A stretch of DNA of 64,000 bases from JACQZU01 sp041908165 (GTDB lineage Bacteria; Acidobacteriota; Holophagae; Holophagales; Holophagaceae). The position numbers and the translations under genes are program-made. Shown here piece by piece: positions 33,528-44,081 of the stretch. The stretch's first letter is position 1. Each line of letters begins with the position of its first letter. The DNA lies in NCBI GenBank assembly GCA_041908165.1, contig JAYRFV010000184.1, forward strand, positions 1 to 64,000, in the 5' to 3' direction. Below the pieces are notes generated by a model. That model was not told the DNA's origin, made no database searches, and was given only the letters and a program-made list of their open reading frames with translations.

Positions 33528-33647
33528 CGGCAGCAGTGTCCCACACCCGGTCCCGTTCGGCCCGGACGGCCTGCCGCTCGGCCCCCGATGCAGGCACGGG
33601 TTGCGAAGACGGCCATGATGGAGCGGTCCCCCATCCAGGAGCCTGCC

Positions 33648-35044
33648 GTGCGGACCTTCCTTCGCCGCTTCCTGTTCACGTTGGCCGCCCTCGGGGCCGT
33701 GCTGGCACTCTTCCACCTGGTGGAGAACGTCCGCGGCCGCCGTGCCTGGGAGGCGCGGAAGGCCGCCCAGGAGGCGCTCGGCATGCGCTATGACCTGGCG
33801 GCCTATGCGCCCCCGCCGGTGGCGGAGGCCGACAACTTCGCCCTGGCCCCCTGCCTCGCCGCCGCGGTGGCGGGCCGGAGCGACGTGGAATCCTGGACCC
33901 TGCCGGGCGTGTTCGTGGACGCGGCGACCGCGGGCGACTGGAAGGCAGGCCGGCAGCTGGACCCCGGTGCCGGCGCCGAGGTGCGGAAGGGGCAGGACCT
34001 GGAGGCCTTCCTCGCGCCCTTCGACACACGGCTGGAGGCCCTGGCCGAGGCGGCCCGCCGCCCCGGCTGCCGGCTGCCCGTCGACTATGCAAAGCCTGAT
34101 GTCGTCCCGGCGCTCCTGGCGATGCGGGCGCGGATGCGGGTGCTGCGGTTGCGCGCCCTGGCCCGGCTCCAGGCCGGCCGCGCGGAGGCCGGCCGCGCCG
34201 AGGCCGCCCTCGAGGACGTGCTCACCGGCCTGCGGATGGTCCAGCATCTCCAGCGCGAGCCGCACCTGATCTCGCAGTTGCTTCGTGCGGCCTGGGCCGG
34301 CATGGTGCTGCAGCCGGTCTGGGAGGGCCTGCAGGGTCGGGTGTGGAACGACGCCCAGCTGGCCCGGCTGGAGGCCGCGCTGGCCCCCGTCGACCTGCTC
34401 GCGTCGATGCAGCTCGCCTGGCGCTTCGAGCGGGCGATGGCCGTGGAAAGCCTTGGCCGGGCCGCCCAGGATCCTGGTCTGCTTCCGACCCTCATGCAGA
34501 CTGATGCCCCAGCTCCAGGCCGCGGGCGGCGGCTGGCCTTCGCCGCGGCCCTGCCCCGGGGCTGGCTGGCGCAGAACCAGGCGGTCCTGGACCGCCTCTA
34601 CGCCGAAGGTCTGGACGGGCCCATCGATGCGGCGGGCACCGGATCGATGCCCGGGCCGTGGACCGCTCCACGGCGGCGCTGCAGGTCCGGCGCGGCCCCT
34701 ACACCTTCGTCGCCCTGCTCATGGTGCCGGCGCTGGTCGGTCAGCAGCCGCGGATGGGGCGGATCGCTTCGGGCCTGGACCAGGCCCGGGTGGCCTGCGC
34801 CCTGGAGCGCTTCCGCCTCGCCCGCAAGGCCTACCCCGAAACCGTCCAGGAGCTCGCCCCGGCCTTCCTGGCGCAGGTGCCCCACGACCTCATCACCGGC
34901 GCCCCCCTGCGCTACGCCCGCACCGGAGACGCCTACCGCCTGTATGCGCTGGGCTGGAACGGCACCGACGAAGGCGGGACCCGGGCCCGGGAGGCCACCG
35001 AGGGCGACTGGGTCTGGTCCACCGGCGAGCCCCGCCGCCGCTAA
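33648..35044 (+). pseudogene. Frameshifted gene for a membrane-anchored hypothetical protein
   Basis: Two reading frames join to make one protein of about 465 residues. The first part starts at GTG 33648 behind AGGAG: one TM segment (FLFTLAALGAVLALFHLVE), then a helical, Ala/Arg-rich periplasmic region. The frame changes somewhere within about 34630-34655. The second part reads DARAVDRSTAALQVRRGPYTF and ends at 35044. It has a pattern common in hypothetical proteins with pseudopilin-like C termini (RFRLARKAYPETVQELAPAF, GAPLRYARTGDAYRLYALGW, TDEGG). Frame 1 continues past the break without homologous sense. Either the gene is broken or there is a sequencing error or programmed shift. I cannot name a function. 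It converges on the ABC permease gene with 32 bp between. Confidence 0.7.
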
Positions 35045-35076
35045 CCCCCCAGCCTCCAGCCTCAAGCCTCTGTGCT

Positions 35077-36317
35077 TCAGGCGTGCCGCAGGGCCTCGGT
35101 GATCCGCAGGCGGGCGGCCTTGAGCCCCGGCGCCAGGGCCGACAGCTGCAGCACCGCCTGAAGGAACAGGAAGGCGCCCAGGTAGACCCCGGGCACCAGG
35201 TGGATGTTCAGCTCGTAGCCGTGGCTGGTGCCGGGCGGGGCGGGCATCTGCAGGTGCAGGGCGTTGAGCCCGGCGCGCAGCAGCAGGGTCAGCAGCAGGC
35301 CGGCGCCGCAGCCGGCCAGGCCGAGGAAGGCCCCCTCCCACTGCAGCAGGGCCAGCAGCTGGCCGGGGCGGATGCCCACCGCCCGCAGCGTGCCGAACTC
35401 GCGCAGCCGCTCCATGACGCTCATCAGCAGGGTGTTCGCCGTGGCCAGCAGCACCACCAGGAACAGCACCAGGCCCATGAAGCCGAAGATCGCCAGGTAC
35501 AGCAGCTTCACCTGGGCGTAGAAGGTGGCCAGCTCGGTCCAGGGGCGCACCGCGTGGCCCCGGGCGAGGGCGGCGATCCGCGCCTGCGCCGCCGCCAGGG
35601 CGGAGGGGTCCTTCAGCAGCACCGACAGCCGCGAGCGCGCCGGGCCCGCATCGGTGAGGGTCTTGGCGGTCTCCAGGCTGGTGGCCAGGAAGCGGTCGTT
35701 CAGCTCCTTGAGGCCGAGGTCCTGCAGCCCCACCACCTCCACGTCGACGGCGTTGAGGGCGCCGTCCCGGGTGGTGCCCATGAGGGTCAGCGAGGTGCCG
35801 ACTTTGGCGCCGAGGCTGCGGGCCAGGCCGGTGCCGAGCACCACCTCGCGGGCGGCGGGATCCGCCCCCAGCCAGCGGGAGCCCGCGCCGGCCGGCGTCC
35901 GGGCGGCGTCGTTCACGCGTTCGGCGACAGCCATGTGCTGCGCCTCCCGCACCGGGTCGACGCCGGTGCCGAGGAACGCCACGCTGGCGGCGCCGTTGCT
36001 GAGCAGGCCCATGAACTGGATGCGCGGCAGCACCTCCGCCACGCCCGGGTCCTGGCGCAGGGTTTCGGCCAGGGCCTCGCCGTCGGGCAGGGCGAATTCC
36101 AGGCTCTGCCCCTCGTCGCCCTCCAGGGCGCGCGGGTCCAGCACCTGCAGGTGGCCGATGCCGCCGCGGATGGCGCCGTCGGCGAGGCCGGCGAAGGTCT
36201 GCGCCATGAAGCCACCGGCCATGGCCAGGGCCACGTAGCCGGCCACCACCACCGCCAGGGTCAGCAGCGAGCGCCGCCGGTTGCGGCGGACATTGCGGAG
36301 GGCCAGGCGCGGGAGGA

Positions 36318-36321
<4 letters not shown>
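35077..36321 (-). CDS. ABC transporter permease (FtsX/MacB type)
   Basis: A 414-residue permease of the MacB/LolE exporter class. The order is an N-terminal TM segment (LLTLAVVVAGYVALAMAGG), a large periplasmic domain of about 220 residues, and then three TM segments (LYLAIFGFMGLVLFLVVLL, the FGTLRAVGIRPGQLLALL region, LGAFLFLQAVLQLSALAPG). The RAVGIRPGQ loop is the conserved FtsX coupling region. It extracts or moves an envelope substrate rather than importing solutes; lipoprotein release (LolCDE-like) or antibiotic/peptide export are both possible. It starts at GTG 36321 inside the stop of the ATPase gene (4-bp overlap). Together with the kinase gene upstream it forms an operon of three. 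Confidence 0.9.
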
Positions 36322-36986
<665 letters not shown>

Positions 36987-37004
36987 CCTTCGAGGATAGC
37001 GGGT

Positions 37005-38591
37005 TCAGTCGAGGTCGCCCTCGAGCCGGCGGTTGAAGCTGTCGGTGTCCATCGCCGCCTTGAACTGGGCGTTGGCGCTGATCAGCTGGCCGCGGCTGAT
37101 GCCGGCGGCGCGGGCCTGGCGGATCACCTGCCGGCATTCGGCGTAGCGGCGCTGCTGGTAGAGCTGGGCCGCGGCCACGGCGTAGGGTCGCGGATCGCCG
37201 GGGTTGGCGTGGATGGACCGGCGCAGCAGGTCCAGGGCCTTGGCCGGATCCTCCTGGAGCAGCCGGGAACCGTCGGAGAGCAGCTGCATGCCGTAGTTCC
37301 GGCGTTCGGGCCCGGTGAGGCTGGACAGGTCCTCGGCCTCCTCGGCGCGCTGGGCCGGGGCCTCCGCGACGGGCGCTGGAATGGCGCGGTGCGGCTCCGA
37401 TCCGGCGCGCTGGACCGGCCTGGCCTCGTCCGGGGTCGTCCTCCGCTGGGCGGAAGCGGGCCGGGTTGCGGCGGACGGCGCCTGAGGCCCGGCGGCCGCC
37501 TGCACGGGCGCGCTGGCGGCGGGCTGAGGGGCCGCGACGGAGCCCTGCTTCCAGCGGTGCAGCCCGAAGCCGCCGGCGGCCACGACCAGCAGGGCGAGGG
37601 CGGCGAGGCCTCCGATCAGGGCGGCACTGGGTTTCCGATCCGGCCGGGACGGGGCGGGCTGGGCGACGGCAACGGGCGGGGGGGGCGCGGGCAGGTCGGG
37701 GGGAAGGACGGTGAGCACGGTCGGTCCAGCCGCCGGCACCCGGGTGGTGCCCTCCACCGCCAGCCCGTTCCAGGTCGGGTCCTTGGCGGCGCGCAGGGCC
37801 CTGGCCAGCTCCTCCGCATTCGGGTAGCGGCGCTCCGGGTCCTTGTCGAGGGCGCGGTCGAGCACGGCGCGGATCGCCGGGCTGATGCCCAGGTCCTCCG
37901 CCAGGTCGAGGGGATCCGGCGGCTCGTTGACGATCTTGTAGAGGATGGTGGGCGTGGTGTCGCCGCTGAAGGGCTTCCGCCCGGACAGCAGCTCGTACAG
38001 CATCACCCCGACCGCGAACAGGTCGCTGCGCGGGTCCGGGCTGCCGGTGCGGATGTACTCGGGGGCCATGTAGCTGACCGTTCCCATGACCATGCCGGTG
38101 GCGGTCATGCCGGAGTCGCCGATGCGGGCGACCCCGAAGTCCATCACCTTGGCGTGCAGCCGGTCGCCGTCGCGGCCGACCCGGACATTGGCCGGCTTGA
38201 TGTCGCGGTGGACGATCCGGTTCTGGTGGGCGTAGGCCAGGCCGTCGCAGACCTGCGCCAGCACCTCCAGCCCCTCCCTGCGGCTCAGCGCGCGGCGGCG
38301 CAGCAGGTCTTCCAGGTCGTGGCCCTTGACCAGTTCCATGGCGATGAACAGCACCCCCTGGTCCTCGCCGAACTCGTAGACGGTCACCAGGTTCGGGTGG
38401 TTCAGCACGCCGGCGGCCTGGGCCTCCCGGGCGAAGCGGTCCTTGGCGTCGGGACCCTCGGCGGCGGCGGGCAGGATGGTCTTGATCGCCACCTCCCTGC
38501 CGATGGCCGGATCCACCCCCAGGTACACCTCGCCCATGGCCCCCTGGCCGAGCACCTGCTTGATCTCGAACTTCCCCAGCCTGGTGAACAT
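37005..38591 (-). CDS. Membrane-anchored Ser/Thr protein kinase (PknB type)
   Basis: A 528-residue Hanks-type kinase. The kinase domain is about 6-265: P-loop GQGAMGEVYLG, Lys37 (VAIKTI), HRD 128-130 (IVHRDIKPANV), DFG 151-153 and APEY. A Pro-rich juxtamembrane segment follows, then one TM (323-345, ALIGGLAALALLVVAAGGF) and a periplasmic C-terminal part with TPR-like helices but no PASTA repeats. All catalytic residues are present, so it should phosphorylate threonine targets of FHA proteins. Four FHA domains in three proteins are encoded within the next 18 kb. The ATG at 38591 follows GGAGAA; an upstream ATG at 38660 would only add unstructured residues. The ABC exporter genes are directly downstream. 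Confidence 0.94.
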   Translation of the reverse strand: MFTRLGKFEIKQVLGQGAMGEVYLGVDPAIGREVAIKTILPAAAEGPDAKDRFAREAQAAGVLNHPNLVTVYEFGEDQGVLFIAMELVKGHDLEDLLRRRALSRREGLEVLAQVCDGLAYAHQNRIVHRDIKPANVRVGRDGDRLHAKVMDFGVARIGDSGMTATGMVMGTVSYMAPEYIRTGSPDPRSDLFAVGVMLYELLSGRKPFSGDTTPTILYKIVNEPPDPLDLAEDLGISPAIRAVLDRALDKDPERRYPNAEELARALRAAKDPTWNGLAVEGTTRVPAAGPTVLTVLPPDLPAPPPPVAVAQPAPSRPDRKPSAALIGGLAALALLVVAAGGFGLHRWKQGSVAAPQPAASAPVQAAAGPQAPSAATRPASAQRRTTPDEARPVQRAGSEPHRAIPAPVAEAPAQRAEEAEDLSSLTGPERRNYGMQLLSDGSRLLQEDPAKALDLLRRSIHANPGDPRPYAVAAAQLYQQRRYAECRQVIRQARAAGISRGQLISANAQFKAAMDTDSFNRRLEGDLD

Positions 38592-38710
38592 GGCGAATTC
38601 TCCGACGGTGCTTCCCGTCGGACCAGGGTCGGGCGGCCGGGGCCCGGCGACGAGGTCCACCTCCCCGAAAGGAGGGGATCCACCCCAGGGGAGCGGTGGA
38701 TGCGGGGAGG

Positions 38711-40093
38711 TCAGGCCCCGGAGCGGGCCCGGGTGGCCGCCTCGAAGGTGCGGATGCTGGCCTCGAGGCCGCCCTCCTCCACCTCGCCGACCAGGTCGTA
38801 GGCGTGGCCCTGGGTGATCCGGACCCGCTGGATGGCGTTCACCTTCGGCTCGCCGCCGACGATCAGCACGCTGCCGTCGACCTCCGGGGCCTGGCCCCGC
38901 CAGCGGCCCTTGAGGATCAGCTCGGTCTCCTCGTGGACACCCTCCACCAGCACCTCGAGGACCTGCCCCTCCCGCGCCCGGTTGAGGCTGCGGGCGATCT
39001 TCTGCTGGGCCTCCAGCAGCAGCCGCCTGCGCTTCTGTTTGCTGCGCGCCGGCACCGGGTCGCCGAGGGCGAAGGCGGGAGTGCCCTCCTCCGGACTGTA
39101 GGTGAAGACGCCGACATGGTCGAAGCGGGCCTCCTCGACGAAGCCCTTGAGCTCGGCGAAGGCGGCCTCGTCCTCGCCGGGGAAGCCGACGATGAAGTTG
39201 GAGCGCACCACCAGCCCTGGGACGATGCGCCGGGCCTTCTCCAGCAGCCGCAGGAAGGACTTCCGGCTGCCGCCGCGGGCCATGGCCTTGAGCAGGGCGG
39301 CGTCGGCGTGCTGCAGGGGCATGTCCAGGTAGGCGCAGGCGTTGGGGGTCTCGGCGAGGGCGTGGAGGAAGCCGTCGGTGAGCCGGTTGGGGTAGGCGTA
39401 GTGCACCCGCACCCAGGCCAGGCCGTCCACTGCGCCCAGGGCGCGGATCAGCTTTTCGAGGGCGTCGGGGTCGCCGAAGTCGCGGCCGTAGTCGGTGGTG
39501 TCCTGGCCCACCAGGTTGATCTCGAGCACGCCCTGCGCCACCAGCTGGCGGGCCTCGGCCACCACGCTGGCCACGCTGCGGCTGCGCTGGCCGCCGCGCA
39601 GGGCCGGGATGATGCAGAAGGCGCAGGCGTGGTCGCAGCCTTCGCTGATCTTCAGGTAGGCCGAGGCCTTCGGCGTGGTCAGCAGGCGCGGGCTGTGCTC
39701 GTCGTAGAGGTAGGCCGGGTCGCGCTCCGGTTCGAAGGTGCGGGCGTCGGCGCCGATCACTTCCGCGATCTGCTCCACGTCGCGGGTGCCCAGGACGGCG
39801 TCGATCTCGGGCATGTCGGCGAGCAGCTCGTCGCGGTAGCGCTCCACCAGACAGCCGGCCACCACAAGCTTGCGGCAGGCCCCCTTCTCCTTCATCGAGG
39901 CCGCCTCCAGGATCGCCTCCACGCTCTCGCGCTTGGCGCTGTCGATGAAGCCGCAGGTGTTGACCACCAGCACCTCGGCCTCCTCGATGCGCGGCGTGAG
40001 CGTGAAGCCCTTGAGCCGCAGGTGGCCGAGCATGACCTCGCTGTCGACGAGGTTCTTCGGGCAGCCCAGGCTCATGAAGCCGACCTTCGTCAT
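38711..40093 (-). CDS. rimO: Ribosomal protein S12 methylthiotransferase (RimO)
   Basis: A 460-residue radical-SAM enzyme that methylthiolates the conserved Asp of ribosomal protein S12. The N-terminal MTTase domain shows MSLGCPKNLVDSEVMLG and the first cluster cysteines (VVNTCGFI, VAGCLVE). The radical-SAM triad is CDHACAFC. A C-terminal TRAM domain follows (GRWRGQAPEVDGSVLIVGG). GCPKNLVDSE at the start distinguishes RimO from MiaB. The start at 40093 is the normal family start. It is divergent from the adenylate-cyclase gene across 115 bp that contain a palindrome. The kinase gene lies 119 bp downstream on the same strand. Confidence 0.96.
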   Translation of the reverse strand: MTKVGFMSLGCPKNLVDSEVMLGHLRLKGFTLTPRIEEAEVLVVNTCGFIDSAKRESVEAILEAASMKEKGACRKLVVAGCLVERYRDELLADMPEIDAVLGTRDVEQIAEVIGADARTFEPERDPAYLYDEHSPRLLTTPKASAYLKISEGCDHACAFCIIPALRGGQRSRSVASVVAEARQLVAQGVLEINLVGQDTTDYGRDFGDPDALEKLIRALGAVDGLAWVRVHYAYPNRLTDGFLHALAETPNACAYLDMPLQHADAALLKAMARGGSRKSFLRLLEKARRIVPGLVVRSNFIVGFPGEDEAAFAELKGFVEEARFDHVGVFTYSPEEGTPAFALGDPVPARSKQKRRRLLLEAQQKIARSLNRAREGQVLEVLVEGVHEETELILKGRWRGQAPEVDGSVLIVGGEPKVNAIQRVRITQGHAYDLVGEVEEGGLEASIRTFEAATRARSGA

Positions 40094-40156
40094 CCGGATC
40101 CTGCTCCTCGAGGGCCCTGCGGGGCCAATCATCCAGGGTAGCGCGGGGCGGCCCGG

Positions 40157-40177
40157 CCGCGAAGCGGGGCTTCGCGG
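40157..40177. promoter_or_regulatory. Palindrome between rimO and the adenylate-cyclase gene
   Basis: A 9-bp inverted repeat (CCGCGAAGC with GCTTCGCGG) and GGG loop in the divergent promoter region. A TAGACT -10-like hexamer for the cyclase gene follows at 40186-40191, so the palindrome overlaps where a -35 would be. It may be an operator or only a GC-rich hairpin. Confidence 0.35.
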
Positions 40178-40208
40178 GCCCGTGGTAGACTCGGCTCTCC
40201 AGACCCGC

Positions 40209-41813
40209 ATGAAGATCACGCTCCTAGTGGATGGCGCCCGGCACTCGGTGGAGCTCACCGAGCAGGGGATCACGCTGGGCCGCGGCGACGCCGCCACGGT
40301 CAAGGTGGCGGCCAACGCCGTGTCCCGGATCCACGCCCGGGTGTTCCTCAAGGACGGCCAGCCGCACGTGATGGACATGCGCAGCCTGAACGGCACCTCG
40401 GTGAACGGCCAGCCGGTGACCGCCGCGGCGCCGCTCAAGGAGGGCGACACCATCCTGCTCGGCGAGATCCCGGTGGAGTGGGTCCCCGAGGCGGTGACCG
40501 GAACCGGCGCCGTCCCGGCCCTGCCGCGGCCGCCGCAGGTGCGGGTCAGCCTGGAGGACCGCGCCTTCGACGCCAGCGGCTCGATCATGGTGCCGCACGA
40601 GAGCCTCGAGAAGATGCTGGCGCAGCAGCAGGAGGCGAGCAGCTCGATCGGCCCCGGCGAGCTCTACCAGAAGCTGGCGACGATGGCGGCGACCCTGCTC
40701 CGCGCCGCGGGCCTCAACGAGCTGCTGGAGTCGGTGATGGGCCTGGTGACCGCCCGGATCCCCTGCCAGCGCGGATTCATCCTGCTTGCCAGCCCCGGCG
40801 GCGACCTGCTGCCCGAGCACATCTGGGAGGAGAAGCCCGGGGCGATCACCTCGCCGATCAGCCGGACCATCGCCCACACCGCCATGCAGGACCGGGTGAC
40901 CATCCTCACCACCGACGCCCGCATCGATCCCCGCTTCGCCGCCGGGGACAGCATCAAGATCCACGGCATCACCTCGGCCCTCTGCGCGCCGCTGATCGTC
41001 GAGGACCAGTCGCTGGGGGTCGTGTACCTCGAATCCAGCCTCAACAAGGGCGGCTTCAGGCGCGAGGACGAGCACCTGCTCAGCTTCATGGCCAACTTCG
41101 CCGCGGTGGGCATCCAGCGCGAGCGGGAGGCCCGGTTCCGCCAGCGGCTGGAGCGCTACCACAGCCCGCAGGTGGTCAGCCAGATCCTGAAGAACAGCCA
41201 GAACATCGAGGGCAACGCCCTGCAGGCCCAGCGCAGCGAGATCTCGGTGCTGTTCGCCGACATCAGCGGCTTCACCCGGATGAGCGAGGGCATGGAGCCG
41301 CTGCAGCTGGCCTCCATCCTCAACCGCACCTTCGAGGCCTGCACCGACCAGGTGTTCGCCCGCGGCGGCACGCTGGACAAGTACATCGGCGACGCCATCA
41401 TGGCCTTCTTCGGCGCCCCCAATCCGGATCCGGACCACGCCCACCACGCGGTGGAGGCGGCCATCGCCATGCAGGAGGCGCTGCGCAGCCTCAACGAGAC
41501 CCGGCCGCCGGGCTACCCCGAGCTGATGATGCGGATCGGCATCAACAGCGGCGAGGCCTTCGCCGGCGACATCGGCTGCGAGAAGCGGATGGACTACACC
41601 GTGATGGGGTCGACGGTGAACCTGGCCTCGCGGCTGGAGAGCGGGGTCGCCAAAGCCGGCCAGATCGTCATCGGCCCGCGCACCGCCGAGCTGCTCGGCC
41701 GGCCCGGCCTGCGCCAGCTGGAGCCGGTGGCGCTCAAGGGCATCGAGCAGGAGGTGAGGCCCTTCGAGGTGCCCTGGGAGGGGATGGTCACTTCCACGCT
41801 GCCGGGCTCCTGA
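40209..41813 (+). CDS. FHA-GAF class III adenylate cyclase
   Basis: A 534-residue cytoplasmic signalling enzyme. The FHA domain is about 1-95 (TLGRGDAATVKVAANAVSR, MRSLNGTSVNG), GAF about 150-300 (PCQRGFILLASPGG, LCAPLIVEDQSLGVVYLES) and the cyclase about 340-520. Both metal Asp are present (VLFADISGFTRMSEG, IGDAIMAFFG), the adenine-selecting Lys in TLDKYIGD and Asp in MDYTVMG, and the transition-state Asn/Arg in TVNLASRLES. It should therefore be active and make cAMP. The FHA domain would read a phosphothreonine from a Ser/Thr kinase such as the one at 37-38.6 kb, and GAF would bind a small ligand. It has no TM segment. The stop converges on the DUF5916 gene with 15 bp between. Confidence 0.94.
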   Translation: MKITLLVDGARHSVELTEQGITLGRGDAATVKVAANAVSRIHARVFLKDGQPHVMDMRSLNGTSVNGQPVTAAAPLKEGDTILLGEIPVEWVPEAVTGTGAVPALPRPPQVRVSLEDRAFDASGSIMVPHESLEKMLAQQQEASSSIGPGELYQKLATMAATLLRAAGLNELLESVMGLVTARIPCQRGFILLASPGGDLLPEHIWEEKPGAITSPISRTIAHTAMQDRVTILTTDARIDPRFAAGDSIKIHGITSALCAPLIVEDQSLGVVYLESSLNKGGFRREDEHLLSFMANFAAVGIQREREARFRQRLERYHSPQVVSQILKNSQNIEGNALQAQRSEISVLFADISGFTRMSEGMEPLQLASILNRTFEACTDQVFARGGTLDKYIGDAIMAFFGAPNPDPDHAHHAVEAAIAMQEALRSLNETRPPGYPELMMRIGINSGEAFAGDIGCEKRMDYTVMGSTVNLASRLESGVAKAGQIVIGPRTAELLGRPGLRQLEPVALKGIEQEVRPFEVPWEGMVTSTLPGS

Positions 41814-41828
41814 ACCCGGGGCTCGGGC

Positions 41829-44006
41829 CTAGTTGCGCCACAGGTAACTGAGCTTGCCGAACAGGCCGCGGTTGAGCACCTCGTAGCGGGTGCCGCGGAC
41901 CTGCCAGGCCCCCTCCTGCCACTGGACCTTGTCCTGCATCTCGCCGTAGCCCAGGAACAGCACGGTTCCGGGATGCAGCGTGAAGGAGGCCAGGTAGTCG
42001 GTCAGCATGCGCCGCCGGTGGGAGTCGGTGCGGACCGTCGCGCGCAGGAAGAACCGGGCATCGAACTGGTAGGTCAGCTGGGTGTTCAGGGTACGGACGT
42101 CGTAGATCCTGGCGCCGCTGCCGGGGCCCTCCATGTACGTCCGGTACAGGTCCGTGGCCAGGCGAAGCGCCGCGTTGGGCTGCAGCGTGGCGTTCAGGTC
42201 GTAGCTCAGGGTCCGGCCCAGGTAGGGGACCGCCGAATCGTAGTGGATGTCGTCGGCGCCACGCACGCTGCCGCCGACGTTGAGCCAGCCGGTGGCCTGG
42301 AGGCCGAACTGGAACTGCCGGCTGTTCCTGTAGAAATACCGGCCCATCCAGCCTTCGCGGTTGCGGGCGTAGTCGACCCGGAACGATCCGGAACGGGTGG
42401 TCGAGAGGCGCAGCGCCAGCACGTGGACGTAGTCGGTGAGCCCTGTGACCTGGTCGCGCACCACGCCCCCGAAATAGAAGGGGTTGACCTTCAGCAGCCA
42501 GGGTGCCCAGCCGGCCTTGGGGTAGAAGCTGGGTCCGAGGTAGAGGTTCTCCTGCTGGATGCCGACCCGGTTGTAGAAGGCGGTGTCCATGCGGAAGCCG
42601 GCGCCGTAGCGTTCGGAGGTCACGAAGAAATCGAAGGGGCGGGAGCTGTAGCTGTAGGCCAGCAGGTGGCCCTCGGCGCGGCGCGGCGCGGGATCGCCGG
42701 GCCGGGTGGACCAGGTCTGCAGGAGGTTCCCGGCAATCTTGTGGGCGTCGCGGGTGTAGGAGAAATCGGCGCCGCCCACCCGGTTCGCGTCTTCGTCGAA
42801 CTCGCGGCCGGCATAGATCATGCCCACGTAGGAACCCTGGGCAAAGCCGTAGAGGACACGGCCGACGGTGAACCCCGCCTTCCGCCCGGCATCCGGGCTC
42901 GGCTCGCCGGGCCGCCCGGGGGAGCGGTCGCCGGAGGCGAGCACGCCGAAGGAGACCGGACCGGAATCGCCGGTGACCTTGGCGCCCCAGAGCGGGTCGA
43001 TGATCCTGCGGGTGTGCACCGGGACCTGCATGTTGGTGTCCCCGTTGGCCCCGGCCAGGCTGAACACGCCCATGGACTCCATGAAGAAGGGGCGCTTCTC
43101 GGAATAGAAGACCGGGAAGCGCTGGTTCACCTCAACCTGGAAGGCATCGCTTTCCACCTGGCTGAAGTCGGGCTTGTAGGTCAGGTCCGCGGTGGTGGCG
43201 GAGGTCAGGCCCACCTTGACCCCGATGCCGAGGTTGGCCTTGCCGGTGCGCTCCCAGGCGCCGGGGCTCAACTGCTGCTCGGTGCGGCTGTAGGTGACCG
43301 CCGGGAGTACCTCGAGCCGCAGCGGCGCGTCCAGGTTCGGGAACAGTGCCGACGCGTGGTTCTGGAAGACCCAGGTGCCCGCCGGCATCGCCGGCCAGGA
43401 GCCGCTCATCCCGAGCCGGCTGATCCGGCGCCAGAAGAGGACGCCCATGCGCACGTCCTTGCCGCTCTTGAAGCGGATGCTCTTCAGTGGGATCCGGACC
43501 TCCACCGTGTAGCCGTCCGGCTGGCGCCTGGCAAAGGAGTCCCAGACCCAGTCCGGAGCGCTGTCCTCGTTGCCGTTCACCGAATTCAGCGCGTCGCCCT
43601 GGATGCCCAGGGGATTGATGAAGAAGTGCAGGGCGTTGTGCTGGGAGCCGAAGGTGTCTAGGGAGAATCCGACCCAGTCGTCACTCCAGAGGTCGTCGCG
43701 CTTGCTGAGGCTGGCCTTGATCTTGTCGGGCTCGGTGTCGCGGCAGCGGAAGCCGATGTAGAGATTGGCCGGGTCGTAGGCCATGTAGACTTCGGTTTCC
43801 TGGCCGAGGGCGTTGCCGCGCACCGGGTTGTAGGAGACGAAGGGCCCGGTGGGCAGCCTGGCGCGTTGCCAGGCGGGGTCGCTGAGGTCGCCGCGGAGCA
43901 CCGGGGCCTGGGTCAGGAACAGGGGTCGCAGGTCCGCCGGCTGGGCCAGGGCGGGCAGGAACGCCCAGAGGGCGCACTGCATCCATCGGAAGAGCCGTCT
44001 TCGCAT
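41829..44006 (-). CDS. CBM9-like / DUF5916 outer-membrane beta-barrel protein
   Basis: A 725-residue exported protein with a signal peptide (WMQCALWAFLPALAQP). Residues about 30-215 are a CBM9-like beta-sandwich (GDLSDPAWQRARLPTGPF, YMAYDPANLYIGFRCRDTE, WSDDWVGFSLDTFGS). About 500 residues of alternating strands then form a predicted DUF5916 barrel (SQVESDAFQVEVNQRFPVF, KRPFFMESMGVFSL) with a C-terminal aromatic-rich strand (GLFGKLSYLWRN). Proteins of this type are common in Acidobacteriota and Bacteroidota and are thought to handle carbohydrate or metal-linked ligands at the outer membrane; the substrate is unknown. The ATG at 44006 follows GGAGG. It is 75 bp downstream of the FHA-Lon gene. 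Confidence 0.88.
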   Translation of the reverse strand: MRRRLFRWMQCALWAFLPALAQPADLRPLFLTQAPVLRGDLSDPAWQRARLPTGPFVSYNPVRGNALGQETEVYMAYDPANLYIGFRCRDTEPDKIKASLSKRDDLWSDDWVGFSLDTFGSQHNALHFFINPLGIQGDALNSVNGNEDSAPDWVWDSFARRQPDGYTVEVRIPLKSIRFKSGKDVRMGVLFWRRISRLGMSGSWPAMPAGTWVFQNHASALFPNLDAPLRLEVLPAVTYSRTEQQLSPGAWERTGKANLGIGVKVGLTSATTADLTYKPDFSQVESDAFQVEVNQRFPVFYSEKRPFFMESMGVFSLAGANGDTNMQVPVHTRRIIDPLWGAKVTGDSGPVSFGVLASGDRSPGRPGEPSPDAGRKAGFTVGRVLYGFAQGSYVGMIYAGREFDEDANRVGGADFSYTRDAHKIAGNLLQTWSTRPGDPAPRRAEGHLLAYSYSSRPFDFFVTSERYGAGFRMDTAFYNRVGIQQENLYLGPSFYPKAGWAPWLLKVNPFYFGGVVRDQVTGLTDYVHVLALRLSTTRSGSFRVDYARNREGWMGRYFYRNSRQFQFGLQATGWLNVGGSVRGADDIHYDSAVPYLGRTLSYDLNATLQPNAALRLATDLYRTYMEGPGSGARIYDVRTLNTQLTYQFDARFFLRATVRTDSHRRRMLTDYLASFTLHPGTVLFLGYGEMQDKVQWQEGAWQVRGTRYEVLNRGLFGKLSYLWRN

Positions 44007-44081
44007 GATCCTCCGGCCGCAGCTCACGCTATCGAACCGCCCTCGGGGGCTACGAACCGGATCCGGGCCGGTTTACCCGGC

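Noticed and set aside
32280..33590. Upstream extension of the frameshifted gene's first frame into the pgpA/STAS region
   Set aside because: The extension mirrors pgpA and the STAS gene on the other strand; a GTG with AGGAG at 33648 is the sensible start.
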